Of a DNA stretch of 64,000 bases, positions 34,796 to 43,114 are shown piece after piece. The stretch lies in contig JAQZBR010000004.1 of assembly GCA_029237775.1 (NCBI GenBank), positions 558,001 to 622,000 of the forward strand. Direction: 5' to 3'. The stretch comes from Bacteroidota bacterium. Lineage in GTDB: Bacteria > Bacteroidota > Bacteroidia > 2-12-FULL-35-15. Below the pieces are notes generated by a model. The model saw only the letters and a program-made list of their open reading frames with translations, had not been told where the DNA came from and searched no databases. The position numbers and the translations under genes are program-made. How positions within the stretch are numbered: position 1 is the stretch's first letter; every line of letters begins with the position of its first letter.

Positions 34796-35437
34796 ATGAA
34801 AAAAACAATCCTACTATCATTAATCGCTGTCGCATCGCTTAGCGTTACGGCACAAAACAAAAAGTACATTGCAACAATGGAAAAGAATGTTGCTGAGCTT
34901 GACACTACACGTGATGCAGCTAAGCTTCAGAACCTTGCCAATAACTTTGAACGCATTGCAGGAGCTGAAAAAACAGAATGGCTTCCGGCATACTACGCGG
35001 CATATTGTTATGTAAACATGACCTACTCTACAAAAGGCGATGCTATCGATACATATTGCGATAAGGCAGATGCATATTTGAAAAAGGCAGATTCCATCTC
35101 ACCAAACAATTCAGAGATCTACGCATTAAGGTCGCAGATCGCAGGAGCGAGGATCAGTGTTAACCCTATGTCGCGCGGACAAAAATACGGAACCGAATCT
35201 GCAGAGTTGAGAGAAAAGTCAAAGGAGCTGGACAAAACGAATCCTCGTCCGTATTACCTTGAAGGAACCGCACTTTTTTATACACCAGCCATGTTTGGAG
35301 GAGGGAAGGATAAAGCAAAGCCTGCATTTGAAAAAGCATTGAAGATGTACGAAACCTTCAAACCTGCAAGCAGCATTGCTCCAAACTGGGGGAAACGCTC
35401 GACAGAATATTTTTTGAAAGAGTGCGATAAAAAATAG
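34796..35437 (+). CDS. Secreted TPR-like protein
   Basis: The 213-residue product from the ATG at 34796 has a clear signal peptide (KKTILLSLIAVASLSVTAQ). Several helical pairs follow, resembling TPR units (for example YCDKADAYLKKADSISPNN and PYYLEGTALFYTPAMFGGG-KDKAKPAFEKAL). It would act in the periplasm. An upstream in-frame start at 34757 would put 13 polar residues before the signal sequence. It is 80 nt after the receptor gene and 62 nt before a membrane protein gene. No specific function can be named. Confidence 0.7.
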   Translation: MKKTILLSLIAVASLSVTAQNKKYIATMEKNVAELDTTRDAAKLQNLANNFERIAGAEKTEWLPAYYAAYCYVNMTYSTKGDAIDTYCDKADAYLKKADSISPNNSEIYALRSQIAGARISVNPMSRGQKYGTESAELREKSKELDKTNPRPYYLEGTALFYTPAMFGGGKDKAKPAFEKALKMYETFKPASSIAPNWGKRSTEYFLKECDKK

Positions 35438-35499
35438 TTAATAGTTTCAGGTTCAGAGATTTTTTAAAGTTCGAAGTGTTCTAAACATTGTATAAAGAA

Positions 35500-36078
35500 A
35501 TGGAAACAGAAGAAAAAGCGTTGACGCAGGAAGAAAGTCTTAAGATCATTCATGAGATGATCAGTGCTGCGAAAAATGACATGAAGGCTGATTCATTCAT
35601 CTTTTTATTATGGGGATGGCTGGTATTCATTGCGAGCATCTCGCAATTTATCCTTGCTCAGATTCATTCGGTGTATCAGTCATTACCATGGATGCTGATG
35701 CCTGTTGGCGGAATCGTGACAGTGGTTTATTCGATCCGACAGGGAAAGAAAGATAAAACTAAAACTGCGGTAACTGAATCTTTGAAATTTACATGGATAG
35801 CATTCACTGTGGCTTTGTGTATCATCATGTTCTTTAACTCCATGCAGTTTCTTCAGGTTTTACCCTGCATCATGGTTTTATACGGCATGGGACTTTTCCT
35901 TTCCGGTGGAGCGTTGCAATTCAAACCTTTAATGTATGGAGGAATATTTTGCTGGATCTGTTCAATTGCAGGCTTCGAGGTTCAGAATATCTGGCAGTTG
36001 CTGATCTTGGCTGCTGCTGTGTTAGGCGGTTATATTATTCCCGGATATCTATTAAAATCAAGCAACAGAAATAAATAG
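35500..36078 (+). CDS. Multi-spanning inner-membrane protein, uncharacterised
   Basis: The 192-residue protein has a charged N-terminal segment (ETEEKALTQEESLKIIHEMI) and about five predicted membrane helices, from FIFLLWGWLVFIASISQFIL to LLILAAAVLGGYIIPGYLL. I choose the ATG at 35500; a TTG 12 nt upstream is weaker. The stop is 3 nt before the start of the winged-helix gene, so the two are very likely translated from one transcript. Its pairing with that regulator suggests a membrane sensor or effector controlled by it. The family is unknown to me. Confidence 0.68.
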   Translation: METEEKALTQEESLKIIHEMISAAKNDMKADSFIFLLWGWLVFIASISQFILAQIHSVYQSLPWMLMPVGGIVTVVYSIRQGKKDKTKTAVTESLKFTWIAFTVALCIIMFFNSMQFLQVLPCIMVLYGMGLFLSGGALQFKPLMYGGIFCWICSIAGFEVQNIWQLLILAAAVLGGYIIPGYLLKSSNRNK

Positions 36079-36081
36079 GAA

Positions 36082-36369
36082 ATGTTCAAAGACCTCGATC
36101 CTATATTACATTCACAATTACGCTTGTCTATCATGAGCCTGCTCATCAGTGTGAAAGAGGCTGACTTTTCATTTCTGAAAGAAAAAACCAAAGCAACTGC
36201 CGGAAATTTAAGTGTGCAGATCAGTAAGCTTGCCGAAGCCGATTACATTACCGTTAAAAAAGAATTTAAGGACAATTATCCTCAGACAAGCTGCATCATT
36301 ACTAAAAAGGGAATCAAGGCTTTTGAAGAATACGTGAAAGCTATACAGGAGTATATTAAATTACAGTGA
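36082..36369 (+). CDS. Small winged-helix transcriptional regulator
   Basis: This 95-residue protein is a single winged helix-turn-helix domain of the ArsR/MarR-like kind found in Bacteroidota. Its N-terminus is HSQLRLSIMSLLISVKEADFSFLKEKT, read as two segments. The recognition part is GNLSVQISKLAEADYITVKKE, split here at GNLSVQISKL and AEADYITVKK, and the wing is SCIITKKGIKAFEEYV. It has no separate ligand domain. Start and spacing (3 nt) couple it to the membrane protein. It could act on the palindrome at 32499-32513, which is an inference from position only. Confidence 0.83.
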   Translation: MFKDLDPILHSQLRLSIMSLLISVKEADFSFLKEKTKATAGNLSVQISKLAEADYITVKKEFKDNYPQTSCIITKKGIKAFEEYVKAIQEYIKLQ

Positions 36370-36420
36370 TAGAGAGTAGGCAATTGAGAAGTAGACTGTT
36401 GGCAATTAAGGCAATAAGCA
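36370..36420. repeat. GCAATT-rich intergenic repeat
   Basis: The words GGCAATTGAG, GGCAATTAAG, GCAATAA and GCAATTA recur here with mostly 7-nt spacing. The stretch separates the winged-helix and 2TM genes. It resembles the other heptamer-phased gaps of the window. Confidence 0.45.
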
Positions 36421-36470
36421 ATTAATCTTAATTCAAAAAAATAACAATAATAAAATAATTTAAAACCATA

Positions 36471-36500
36471 CCTCAGCGGAACTCTGCGGCCTCTGCGGTT
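36471..36500. repeat. Triple CTCnGCGG repeat upstream of the 2TM gene
   Basis: CTCAGCGGAA, CTCTGCGGC and CTCTGCGGTT follow directly, ending 12 nt before the ATG at 36513. They sit where a ribosome binding site or leader would lie. Confidence 0.55.
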
Positions 36501-36512
36501 AAAAAAAAGAAC

Positions 36513-36803
36513 ATGGAAAACAAAGACGAACATTTATGGCGCATTGCGAAAAAGCGCGCTCAGTTTAAAAAGCATCTCGCTTCTTACATTATTATCAACG
36601 GTTTTCTATGGGCTGTCTGGTTCTTCACCGATGGCATTACAGAAATGGATGATGAATTCAATGGCGTTCCTTGGCCGATCTGGACAACTCTTGGCTGGGG
36701 TATCGGGCTTGCATTCAGTTATTATAACGCGTATATGGATAATCGTGAAAATGATACCATGCGTGAATACCAAAAATTAAAGGACAGGGAAGCAGGGAAA
36801 TAA
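36513..36803 (+). CDS. 2TM domain-containing protein
   Basis: The 96-residue protein has two membrane helices (about 20-38 and 55-75) with a short acidic, tryptophan-rich loop between them (DGITEMDDEFNGVPWPIW). Charged, basic flanks (RIAKKRAQFKKH at the start, NRENDTMREYQKLKDRE at the end) complete it. It fits the Bacteroidota 2TM family, often found next to small transcription regulators and in histidine-kinase genes. It is the last gene of the run starting at 32553. Confidence 0.8.
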   Translation: MENKDEHLWRIAKKRAQFKKHLASYIIINGFLWAVWFFTDGITEMDDEFNGVPWPIWTTLGWGIGLAFSYYNAYMDNRENDTMREYQKLKDREAGK

Positions 36804-36835
36804 CTTTCCATTGGAGCCCGGGTTTCTTAAATTAA

Positions 36836-36862
36836 ATGGCCTGAGAGGTTTTCTCAGGCCAT
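36836..36862. terminator. Bidirectional hairpin between the 2TM gene and ispG
   Basis: A perfect 11-bp stem (ATGGCCTGAGA and TCTCAGGCCAT) with a 5-nt loop lies between convergent genes. The flanks are AT-rich but have only weak T-runs, so termination efficiency is uncertain. Confidence 0.7.
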
Positions 36863-36883
36863 CAAGATATATTTGAATAAGCA

Positions 36884-38812
36884 TCAACTTTCTTTTTCCA
36901 CCCAATCACCATGTTTCTTGATCAGCTCGACCAAAGCATCGACTGCTTTTTCAGAGCTGATATTTCTTTCCACCACGTTACGACCTTTGTACAACGTGAT
37001 CTTTCCTACACCTGTTCCTACATAACCGTAATCAGCATCAGCCATCTCACCCGGTCCATTCACGATACAACCCATAATTCCTATCTTGATTCCTTTCAGG
37101 TGATCAGTGCGCTTCCTGATCTTTGCAGTGGTTTCCTGAAGATCAAAAAGTGTACGGCCGCATGATGGACAAGAAATATATTCCGTTTTTGAAATGCGTG
37201 TCCGTGTAGCCTGTAAAATTCCAAACACTGTTGAGTTAATGATCTTTAATGGAATATTATCTGCCTGAACCCAAACTCCATCACCAAATCCATCGAGCAA
37301 TAAAGCACCTATGTCAGTCGAGCAATGAAGCTGAAACTCATTTTCATCGTTTGTATTATATGCTCTTTTAACAACCACAGGTAAATCACAACCGATATTC
37401 ATGAGCTCAATAAACAAGCGTCTTTGCTCAGCCATACCATGATCATTTGATGTTTGCATCACCAAGACAACAGGTGCCCCGGATTTTTTCAGTTCTGCTA
37501 AGCTTGCAAGATCATCAACAGATATACTTACAAAATTTAATATTGGTGAATGTCTATCTGTGCTGAAGAATGTTTTTAAATCTAAAAACGGATAACAGCG
37601 GCTTTGATCAGCCTGTTTTTGCCAAAACTCATAATTATAGATTACACCTACGGTTCCCGGCAAGGCAAAGTCGATCGGGTTGTCCCCGGCAAAAATGTAA
37701 TCACAAGCCTGATCGGAAAGATTCCATTTATCGAGAGGAACAGAATAATTATATCCCGCAGCAAAAAGTGAAGCCGGTGTGATCGTTTGCTTTCTACTCA
37801 GGTCCACGATAACCCTTGGTACGTTTCCGGACCCAATATTTACTTTTTCCGATGCTATGCGTCTTTGATAATCATAAGGAGAATAAGGCATGCTCTGAAT
37901 GTCAGGAATTTCCTTGTGTCCGCTCCGATTGCTATATCTTGCAATAAGTGCTTTTGCAACGGGAATTTCAAATTCAGGATCTTCGGTCAATGAAACGCGC
38001 ACTGTATCTCCAATTCCATCTTCAAGTAAAGTTCCAATCCCCGCTGCCGATTTGATCCTTCCATCTTCACCCTCGCCTGCTTCAGTCACACCGAGATGCA
38101 AAGGATAATTCATATTCAGTTCCTGCATTTTTTTGATCAGCAAACGATACGCCTGAACCATTACCTGAGGATTGCTTGCCTTCATAGAAAGCACGATGTT
38201 ATAATAATTATTATCCTCGCAGATCCTTAAAAATTCCAGTGCACTTTCAACCATTCCCAATGGAGTATCACCGTAGCGACTTAGTATCCTGTCACTAAGA
38301 GAACCATGGTTGGTACCGATTCGCATTGCAGTCCCATACTCCTTACATATTTTAACGAGTGGAGTAAAACGTTCACGGATCCTATCCAGCTCTGCTACGT
38401 AAGTATTATCAGTGTATTCAATCGTTTCGAATTTCTTTTTATCAGCGTAGTTTCCGGGATTAACGCGCACCTTTTCAACGATCCTTGCAGCCAGCTCTGC
38501 TGCGTTTGGTGTAAAGTGAATATCAGCAATCAATGGAGCGTTATAGCCGCGCTTTCTTAATTCGGTCTTTATATTTTGGAGATTTTGTGCTTCTTTCAGG
38601 CTGGGTGCAGTGATTCGGACATATTCACAACCGGCATCGATCATCCGTATACTCTGTTCCACTGTCGCAAGTGTATCCATGGTATCAGTTGTAGTCATGG
38701 ATTGAACCCGGATGGGATTATCACCGCCAAGCGGGACATCACCTATGTTTACAACACGTGTTTTATATCTTGAATAAGCTGTTAAGCTATTGCAATAAGG
38801 CTGAATATTCAT
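36884..38812 (-). CDS. ispG: 4-hydroxy-3-methylbut-2-enyl diphosphate synthase, large form
   Basis: IspG carries out the penultimate step of the MEP isoprenoid pathway using a [4Fe-4S] cluster. The N-terminal barrel shows VNIGDVPLGGDNPIRVQSMT, and VRITAPS, IADIHFTP and RVNPGN. The C-terminal cluster domain has CPSCGRTLFDLQ and MGCIVNGPGEMADADYGY. At 642 residues it is far longer than the roughly 370-residue E. coli enzyme, owing to a central inserted domain, as in plants and other Bacteroidota. I choose the ATG at 38812; the TTG at 38833 lies inside a promoter element. Confidence 0.95.
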   Translation of the reverse strand: MNIQPYCNSLTAYSRYKTRVVNIGDVPLGGDNPIRVQSMTTTDTMDTLATVEQSIRMIDAGCEYVRITAPSLKEAQNLQNIKTELRKRGYNAPLIADIHFTPNAAELAARIVEKVRVNPGNYADKKKFETIEYTDNTYVAELDRIRERFTPLVKICKEYGTAMRIGTNHGSLSDRILSRYGDTPLGMVESALEFLRICEDNNYYNIVLSMKASNPQVMVQAYRLLIKKMQELNMNYPLHLGVTEAGEGEDGRIKSAAGIGTLLEDGIGDTVRVSLTEDPEFEIPVAKALIARYSNRSGHKEIPDIQSMPYSPYDYQRRIASEKVNIGSGNVPRVIVDLSRKQTITPASLFAAGYNYSVPLDKWNLSDQACDYIFAGDNPIDFALPGTVGVIYNYEFWQKQADQSRCYPFLDLKTFFSTDRHSPILNFVSISVDDLASLAELKKSGAPVVLVMQTSNDHGMAEQRRLFIELMNIGCDLPVVVKRAYNTNDENEFQLHCSTDIGALLLDGFGDGVWVQADNIPLKIINSTVFGILQATRTRISKTEYISCPSCGRTLFDLQETTAKIRKRTDHLKGIKIGIMGCIVNGPGEMADADYGYVGTGVGKITLYKGRNVVERNISSEKAVDALVELIKKHGDWVEKES

Positions 38813-38830
38813 TAAAAATAAATTGAAGTG

Positions 38831-38838
38831 CAAAGTTA
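38831..38838 (-). promoter_or_regulatory. -7 promoter element of ispG
   Basis: The minus strand reads TAACTTTG 19 nt upstream of the ATG. The -33 region is T-rich but lacks an exact TTTG. The element lies within the long hairpin region 38847-38906. Confidence 0.5.
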
Positions 38839-38846
38839 CGAAAAAG

Positions 38847-38906
38847 GGCCGGAAAGCTTTATATAATTAAGGAAAATGGTATCACAAGGAACGTTAAATT
38901 CCGGCC
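38847..38906 (-). terminator. Possible terminator whose stem includes the last codons of the solenoid gene
   Basis: GGCCGGAA at the end of the coding sequence (38906-38899) can pair with TTCCGGCC (38854-38847), which is followed by CTTTTTC on the minus strand. The 44-nt loop is long, so this is tentative. Confidence 0.35.
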
Positions 38907-40345
38907 TTCCCCTTAAGCCATTTGCCATAATTTATTATTTCCGAATCGTCTTTAGAACTGTCTTTGATAATTTCCTGAACATGTTTCAAGAGGGACTTAT
39001 TCTTTTTAATCTTATCCGTAATTATCATCTTTTCAAGTACACTGATCATCAAAAACTGCAGCCGGAATTCTTCCTTTGGGTAAAGTAATTTATGATCCTT
39101 CCTAAGGCGGGCAGCCTTTATTTCCAAGTAATCAAAATCATTCAGCTCGTATCTGATCATTAATTCAAAGACACCTAATTTTAAGCGCAAAGCTTCGTCA
39201 AGGTTAGTATAAGCGCCCTCCAGCAACGGCTTCACCAGGTTTTTCAACGACTCCCTGAATGCCCCTTTTCCAAAATTAAGAACAGCCAGGTTGAGATACA
39301 CGAACACATTATACATTTCAAGCTTTTTAATTACAGCATTGTTCTTTGCCTGATGCAGGATCTCGATCGCCTTATCAATATCCTTAACTGAATAATTGAT
39401 GACAAGGGAATTATAATAATAAAACTGATATTTATCTTTTAAGACTCCGTTATACTCTTCCATTGCCAGGCGCAAACGTTCAGCATACTCAAGTGAAAGA
39501 TCATTCTTACCATTCTTAAATGTTGAATTGATCAGATAGGTAAGCATCTGAAGCTTGGTGTCATGGTTGTTCTGGGTGAACAATCGCTCCTTAGAAAATT
39601 CTGTGAATGTTTTCTTTAAATATTTTTCAAGAGCTGTAAAATTCTGCTGTTGCAGAAGGATTCGGCTCAGGGAGTCGTAGATCTTGAATCTTAGTACCGG
39701 ACTGTTCTTCACTTCCTTACTGCCTGAAAAATCATTGACAGTTTTTTGAAGCACCTCAAGGATCTCTGTATTTTGTTGAGCAAAATTCTGTGAGGCTCGG
39801 ATACGATATATCAGAGCTGCAAGGACATCGTCAATTTCCTGAACCTTTGTTAGCTTGGAACGATTTTCCTTTCGTTTGCGAATATACTCTTCCGGATTAA
39901 TGCTTAATGTTTCATGGGAAAGTTGGATGTAATCACCGTAAATAATATCAAGCCAGTCAATATATTCCTGTTCACTTGCCTGTTTCTCGGCTTTTTTAAG
40001 ATAAAAGAACGCAAGCTTATACTGCCCTTTCTGCCTGAACAATCTGGAGAGCGACATGTGATTCGAAATCAAATTAAGGGCAGACGATTCAAAGTTATTT
40101 ACTGATAAACTTTTACCGATATCATTGAGAAGCCTGTTTTTTAAACGGTAGAACGCATTCTTATCGTCATCTGAATACAAACGTCTGCATATTTTATTCT
40201 CGTCATATTCTGCGGTATGTTTTCTTATGTAATTAAAAAGGAGCTCATCTTTTCTATTGTCCTTTGAAGTACGGTTCATAAATATTTTTAAATGCCGTAC
40301 TTCCTCTTTATTTAAAACTGCTATTATTTCCGGTAAAATTTGCAT
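38894..40345 (-). CDS. Uncharacterised alpha-helical (TPR-like solenoid) cytoplasmic protein
   Basis: I do not recognise a family. The 483-residue protein has no signal peptide and is almost entirely helical. It has TPR-like pairs such as GQYKLAFFYLKKAEKQASEQ and NDLSLEYAERLRLAMEEYNG. The N-terminal RHLKIFMNRTSKDNRKDELLF is strongly basic. It could be a scaffold or a regulator with a degenerate TPR sensor. A TAAATTTG element (40385-40378) lies 33 nt upstream of the ATG. Its 3' end forms a hairpin with the leader of ispG. Confidence 0.65.
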   Translation of the reverse strand: MQILPEIIAVLNKEEVRHLKIFMNRTSKDNRKDELLFNYIRKHTAEYDENKICRRLYSDDDKNAFYRLKNRLLNDIGKSLSVNNFESSALNLISNHMSLSRLFRQKGQYKLAFFYLKKAEKQASEQEYIDWLDIIYGDYIQLSHETLSINPEEYIRKRKENRSKLTKVQEIDDVLAALIYRIRASQNFAQQNTEILEVLQKTVNDFSGSKEVKNSPVLRFKIYDSLSRILLQQQNFTALEKYLKKTFTEFSKERLFTQNNHDTKLQMLTYLINSTFKNGKNDLSLEYAERLRLAMEEYNGVLKDKYQFYYYNSLVINYSVKDIDKAIEILHQAKNNAVIKKLEMYNVFVYLNLAVLNFGKGAFRESLKNLVKPLLEGAYTNLDEALRLKLGVFELMIRYELNDFDYLEIKAARLRKDHKLLYPKEEFRLQFLMISVLEKMIITDKIKKNKSLLKHVQEIIKDSSKDDSEIINYGKWLKGKAGI

Positions 40346-40377
40346 ACATTATAAAACCTTGAACACGTAAGATTATA

Positions 40378-40385
40378 CAAATTTA
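40378..40385 (-). promoter_or_regulatory. -7 promoter element of the solenoid gene
   Basis: The minus strand reads TAAATTTG, an exact TAnnTTTG match 32 nt before the ATG at 40345. No -33 box is evident. Confidence 0.4.
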
Positions 40386-40410
40386 ATTAAACTTCCAGTC
40401 AATTATGATA

Positions 40411-40418
40411 TATATTTG
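40411..40418 (+). promoter_or_regulatory. -7 promoter element of the small T9SS gene
   Basis: TATATTTG, an exact consensus match, ends 18 nt before the ATG at 40437. A -33 TTTG is not visible. Confidence 0.4.
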
Positions 40419-40436
40419 AGAAAAGAAATCATTACC

Positions 40437-41111
40437 ATGAAAAAGATCATATTTTTTGTGTTCCTGCTATTTGGCCTGAACACTATAGCCCAAACCAACC
40501 TCGGAATCTCCTCTTTGGGAGCTGATATACCGGATGACACTGTTATGCCCGGCTTCAGTGACACATACGATGTATGGGTAAAGAATTACGGAAACACAGC
40601 ATTTAACGGTTACGCTGATATTATGCTTGCAGCCCGGGATTCCTCAAGCCCCAGCGGCCTGGATTCGACACAATTCGTTGCAAGCGACTCAGTATATATC
40701 AACCCGGGCGACAGCGCACTCATTACACTATCCAATAACTATACGGTTAGTCCGGGGACTTTCCGCTATGGGATCAACGTAATTGTTGTCTGGCCTGTAG
40801 CCGCAATGGCTACCACAGTAGACTCAATTGAATACACAGTTTATATTATGAACCCGAATTCTGTACAAGAAATCGACATTTCCGATCTGTTTAATATATA
40901 CCCTAATCCCACTTCCGGCCTGCTCAATATAGTGCAATTGAATTCTTCTCGGATTGAATCCGTTCGCATCTATGATATTCATGGCAGGCTCATCCTATCG
41001 GAAGGACACTCAACCATGATCTGTATCGAAACGTTGGCTGAAGGCATGTATCATGTTGAAGTAATCATGAGCGACAAAAAACATTATTACAGGAAAATTA
41101 TTAAAAAATAA
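40437..41111 (+). CDS. T9SS type A exported protein with a CARDB-like domain
   Basis: The 224-residue product starts with a signal peptide (cleavage after TIAQ). A single immunoglobulin-like domain follows (DTYDVWVKNYGNTAFNGYAD, then SVYINPGDSALITL), of the kind found in cell-adhesion CARDB-like modules. The tail is a T9SS type A signal: LFNIYPNPTSGLLNIV, VRIYDIHGRLI, LAEGMYHVEV. The upstream start at 40416 would lengthen the signal peptide without reason. It is followed by another T9SS gene 106 nt downstream. Confidence 0.8.
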   Translation: MKKIIFFVFLLFGLNTIAQTNLGISSLGADIPDDTVMPGFSDTYDVWVKNYGNTAFNGYADIMLAARDSSSPSGLDSTQFVASDSVYINPGDSALITLSNNYTVSPGTFRYGINVIVVWPVAAMATTVDSIEYTVYIMNPNSVQEIDISDLFNIYPNPTSGLLNIVQLNSSRIESVRIYDIHGRLILSEGHSTMICIETLAEGMYHVEVIMSDKKHYYRKIIKK

Positions 41112-41217
41112 TCACCTTGGACGGGTAAGAAATAAAAGAATTGATTTTTATTTTCTTCCTGTCTACATCATTTTTGTCATGTTAAAGAAATCATCCCTTA
41201 ATTAAAAAATAAAAATC

Positions 41218-43065
41218 ATGAAAAAACTACTTACACTATTAGCGATCTTCTTTTCCTTCACAGGGATCAAAGCGCAATGTTCCATTACCTTTATGTATAG
41301 CGCCAGTCCCGCCAGCGATGGAACTGTTTATTTCTGGGATTCAACAAATGTTGCCGTGCCTTCGTATGCCTGGAATTTTAATGGCTCGATGTATTATGGC
41401 AACAACCCGGTGTTTCAGTTTCCAACTTCAGGAAGCTACCCGGTATGCGTCACGGTTACCGATAGTGCAACCAATTGCACCGCTTCTTTTTGTGATACCA
41501 TCAATGTCACCGTTAACGGAACGACCGGTTGTTTTGCAAATTTCTCGATTTACAATGACTCGCTAGGGTTAACATATTTTTCTGATATGTCTGCCGGAAG
41601 CTCACTTGATTACTTCTGGGATTTCGGAGACGGAACGAGCAATAATAATTCAGGGTCCACCTCACATACTTATCCCGGGCCGGGAATTTACTCCGTTTGT
41701 TTGACTGTATCGAATTCAGCTGCTCCATGCACTTCAACGTATTGCGATACTGTTTTTATAACAAGCTGTACCGCCTCCTTCTCGCATACCTTCGATTCAA
41801 CAGGGACAGTTGCAATTTTTTCACCGATAGTTAATGGCTCAGCGAATACATATTATTGGGAGTTTGGTGACGGCACAACATCCACCGCTTCAAATCCATC
41901 ACATACTTACAGTGCAAATGGGTTTTATACAGCGCGCCTCACGGTTTCCTCAACTGTAGATCCTAACTGCTCGGCTGTAAGTACTGCATATGTTTTTGTG
42001 ACAGGACATTGTGATGCTTCATTTTACAGTTTCATTGATTCTACTCAGGCTCCGAATACTTATCAGTTCAACCCACAATACCCTTCACAGAATTCTTCTA
42101 CTACGTATTACTGGGAGTTTGGTGACGGCAATTCATCTTCCAGCACCTACAGCACAGTGTATCATACATACGCTAATCCGGGGACATACAATGTTTCCAT
42201 GTATGTTATAAGCTCCTGGTGCTCCGACACATCGTTCAGCAGTGTGTTCATATCAAGCTGTTCTGCAGGTTTTACTTATTCCCCTGACGCTATTGGAAAC
42301 GGATGCAGCTTCAGCTCACAAGCTGGAACCGCTGATACATATTTCTGGGACTTTGGCGATGGTACTACGTCCAATCAGGCAAACCCATATCACGTCTTCG
42401 GCAGCAACGGAGGTTATTATGTGCATTTGACCACTTCTTCTTCAATCGACTCAACATGCTACAGCTCACATGCTGAATACATTTACCTTTCAGGGCTTTG
42501 TGATGCATCCTTTAGTATATATCAGGACTCTGCCAACGTGAATAATTTCCTTGTGTACTGTAATTCAACAGGAAATCCAAGCAACACATATTTCTGGGAT
42601 TTTGGGGATGGAACAACAAGCACACAGCAATATCCTGTTCATACCTATGCAGTATCAAGCGCTTATTATTTGTGCCTGACAGTAACCAGCCCGAATGGCT
42701 GCACGGATACGCACTGCGACACGTTGAATCCAGGGCATGGCTCCGGACCGCTCACTGTGACCGTACTACCGCTAAGCACAACGGGGATAACGGAAGAAGC
42801 AAAAATAGAAACATCACTTGAAAATTATCCGAACCCCTTCAGTGCAAGCACAACGATCAGCTATTCTGTTTCTCAGGACGCTACCGTTGAAATATATGTG
42901 ATGGATCTTTTAGGAAACAGGGTAGGCTCTATTGAAAACAGCAGAATTTCCTCAGGCCAATATACAAGAAGCTGGAATGCTGATCATCTTTCATCAGGGA
43001 TGTACCTTTTACAAATGAAAGTCAACAATGATCTTGTTACAAAAAAGATAGTGATAACAAAGTAG
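41218..43065 (+). CDS. PKD-repeat surface protein with T9SS type A signal
   Basis: This 615-residue secreted protein has a signal peptide (cleavage after IKAQ) and about six PKD-type units of roughly 85 residues with cores such as YFWDFGDGTSNN and YYWEFGDGTTST. Each unit contains Cys near both ends, so internal disulfides are likely. The C-terminal segment ENYPNPFSASTTISYSV, VMDLLGNRVGSI and LSSGMYLLQM is a T9SS type A signal. Unlike the giant adhesin at 22360 it has no adjacent PorP gene, as expected for type A cargo. It is probably a surface adhesin or glycan-binding protein. Confidence 0.88.
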   Translation: MKKLLTLLAIFFSFTGIKAQCSITFMYSASPASDGTVYFWDSTNVAVPSYAWNFNGSMYYGNNPVFQFPTSGSYPVCVTVTDSATNCTASFCDTINVTVNGTTGCFANFSIYNDSLGLTYFSDMSAGSSLDYFWDFGDGTSNNNSGSTSHTYPGPGIYSVCLTVSNSAAPCTSTYCDTVFITSCTASFSHTFDSTGTVAIFSPIVNGSANTYYWEFGDGTTSTASNPSHTYSANGFYTARLTVSSTVDPNCSAVSTAYVFVTGHCDASFYSFIDSTQAPNTYQFNPQYPSQNSSTTYYWEFGDGNSSSSTYSTVYHTYANPGTYNVSMYVISSWCSDTSFSSVFISSCSAGFTYSPDAIGNGCSFSSQAGTADTYFWDFGDGTTSNQANPYHVFGSNGGYYVHLTTSSSIDSTCYSSHAEYIYLSGLCDASFSIYQDSANVNNFLVYCNSTGNPSNTYFWDFGDGTTSTQQYPVHTYAVSSAYYLCLTVTSPNGCTDTHCDTLNPGHGSGPLTVTVLPLSTTGITEEAKIETSLENYPNPFSASTTISYSVSQDATVEIYVMDLLGNRVGSIENSRISSGQYTRSWNADHLSSGMYLLQMKVNNDLVTKKIVITK

Positions 43066-43087
43066 AAGCATACATTTAACATAATAG

Positions 43088-43114
43088 AAAGCCCGGTGAT
43101 TTTCACCGGGCTTT
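43088..43114. terminator. Bidirectional terminator overlapping the EamA stop
   Basis: A 12-bp perfect stem (AAAGCCCGGTGA, 43088-43099, with its complement 43103-43114) is followed by TTCC on plus. The minus-strand arm encodes the last three codons and the TGA stop of the EamA transporter. Confidence 0.88.
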
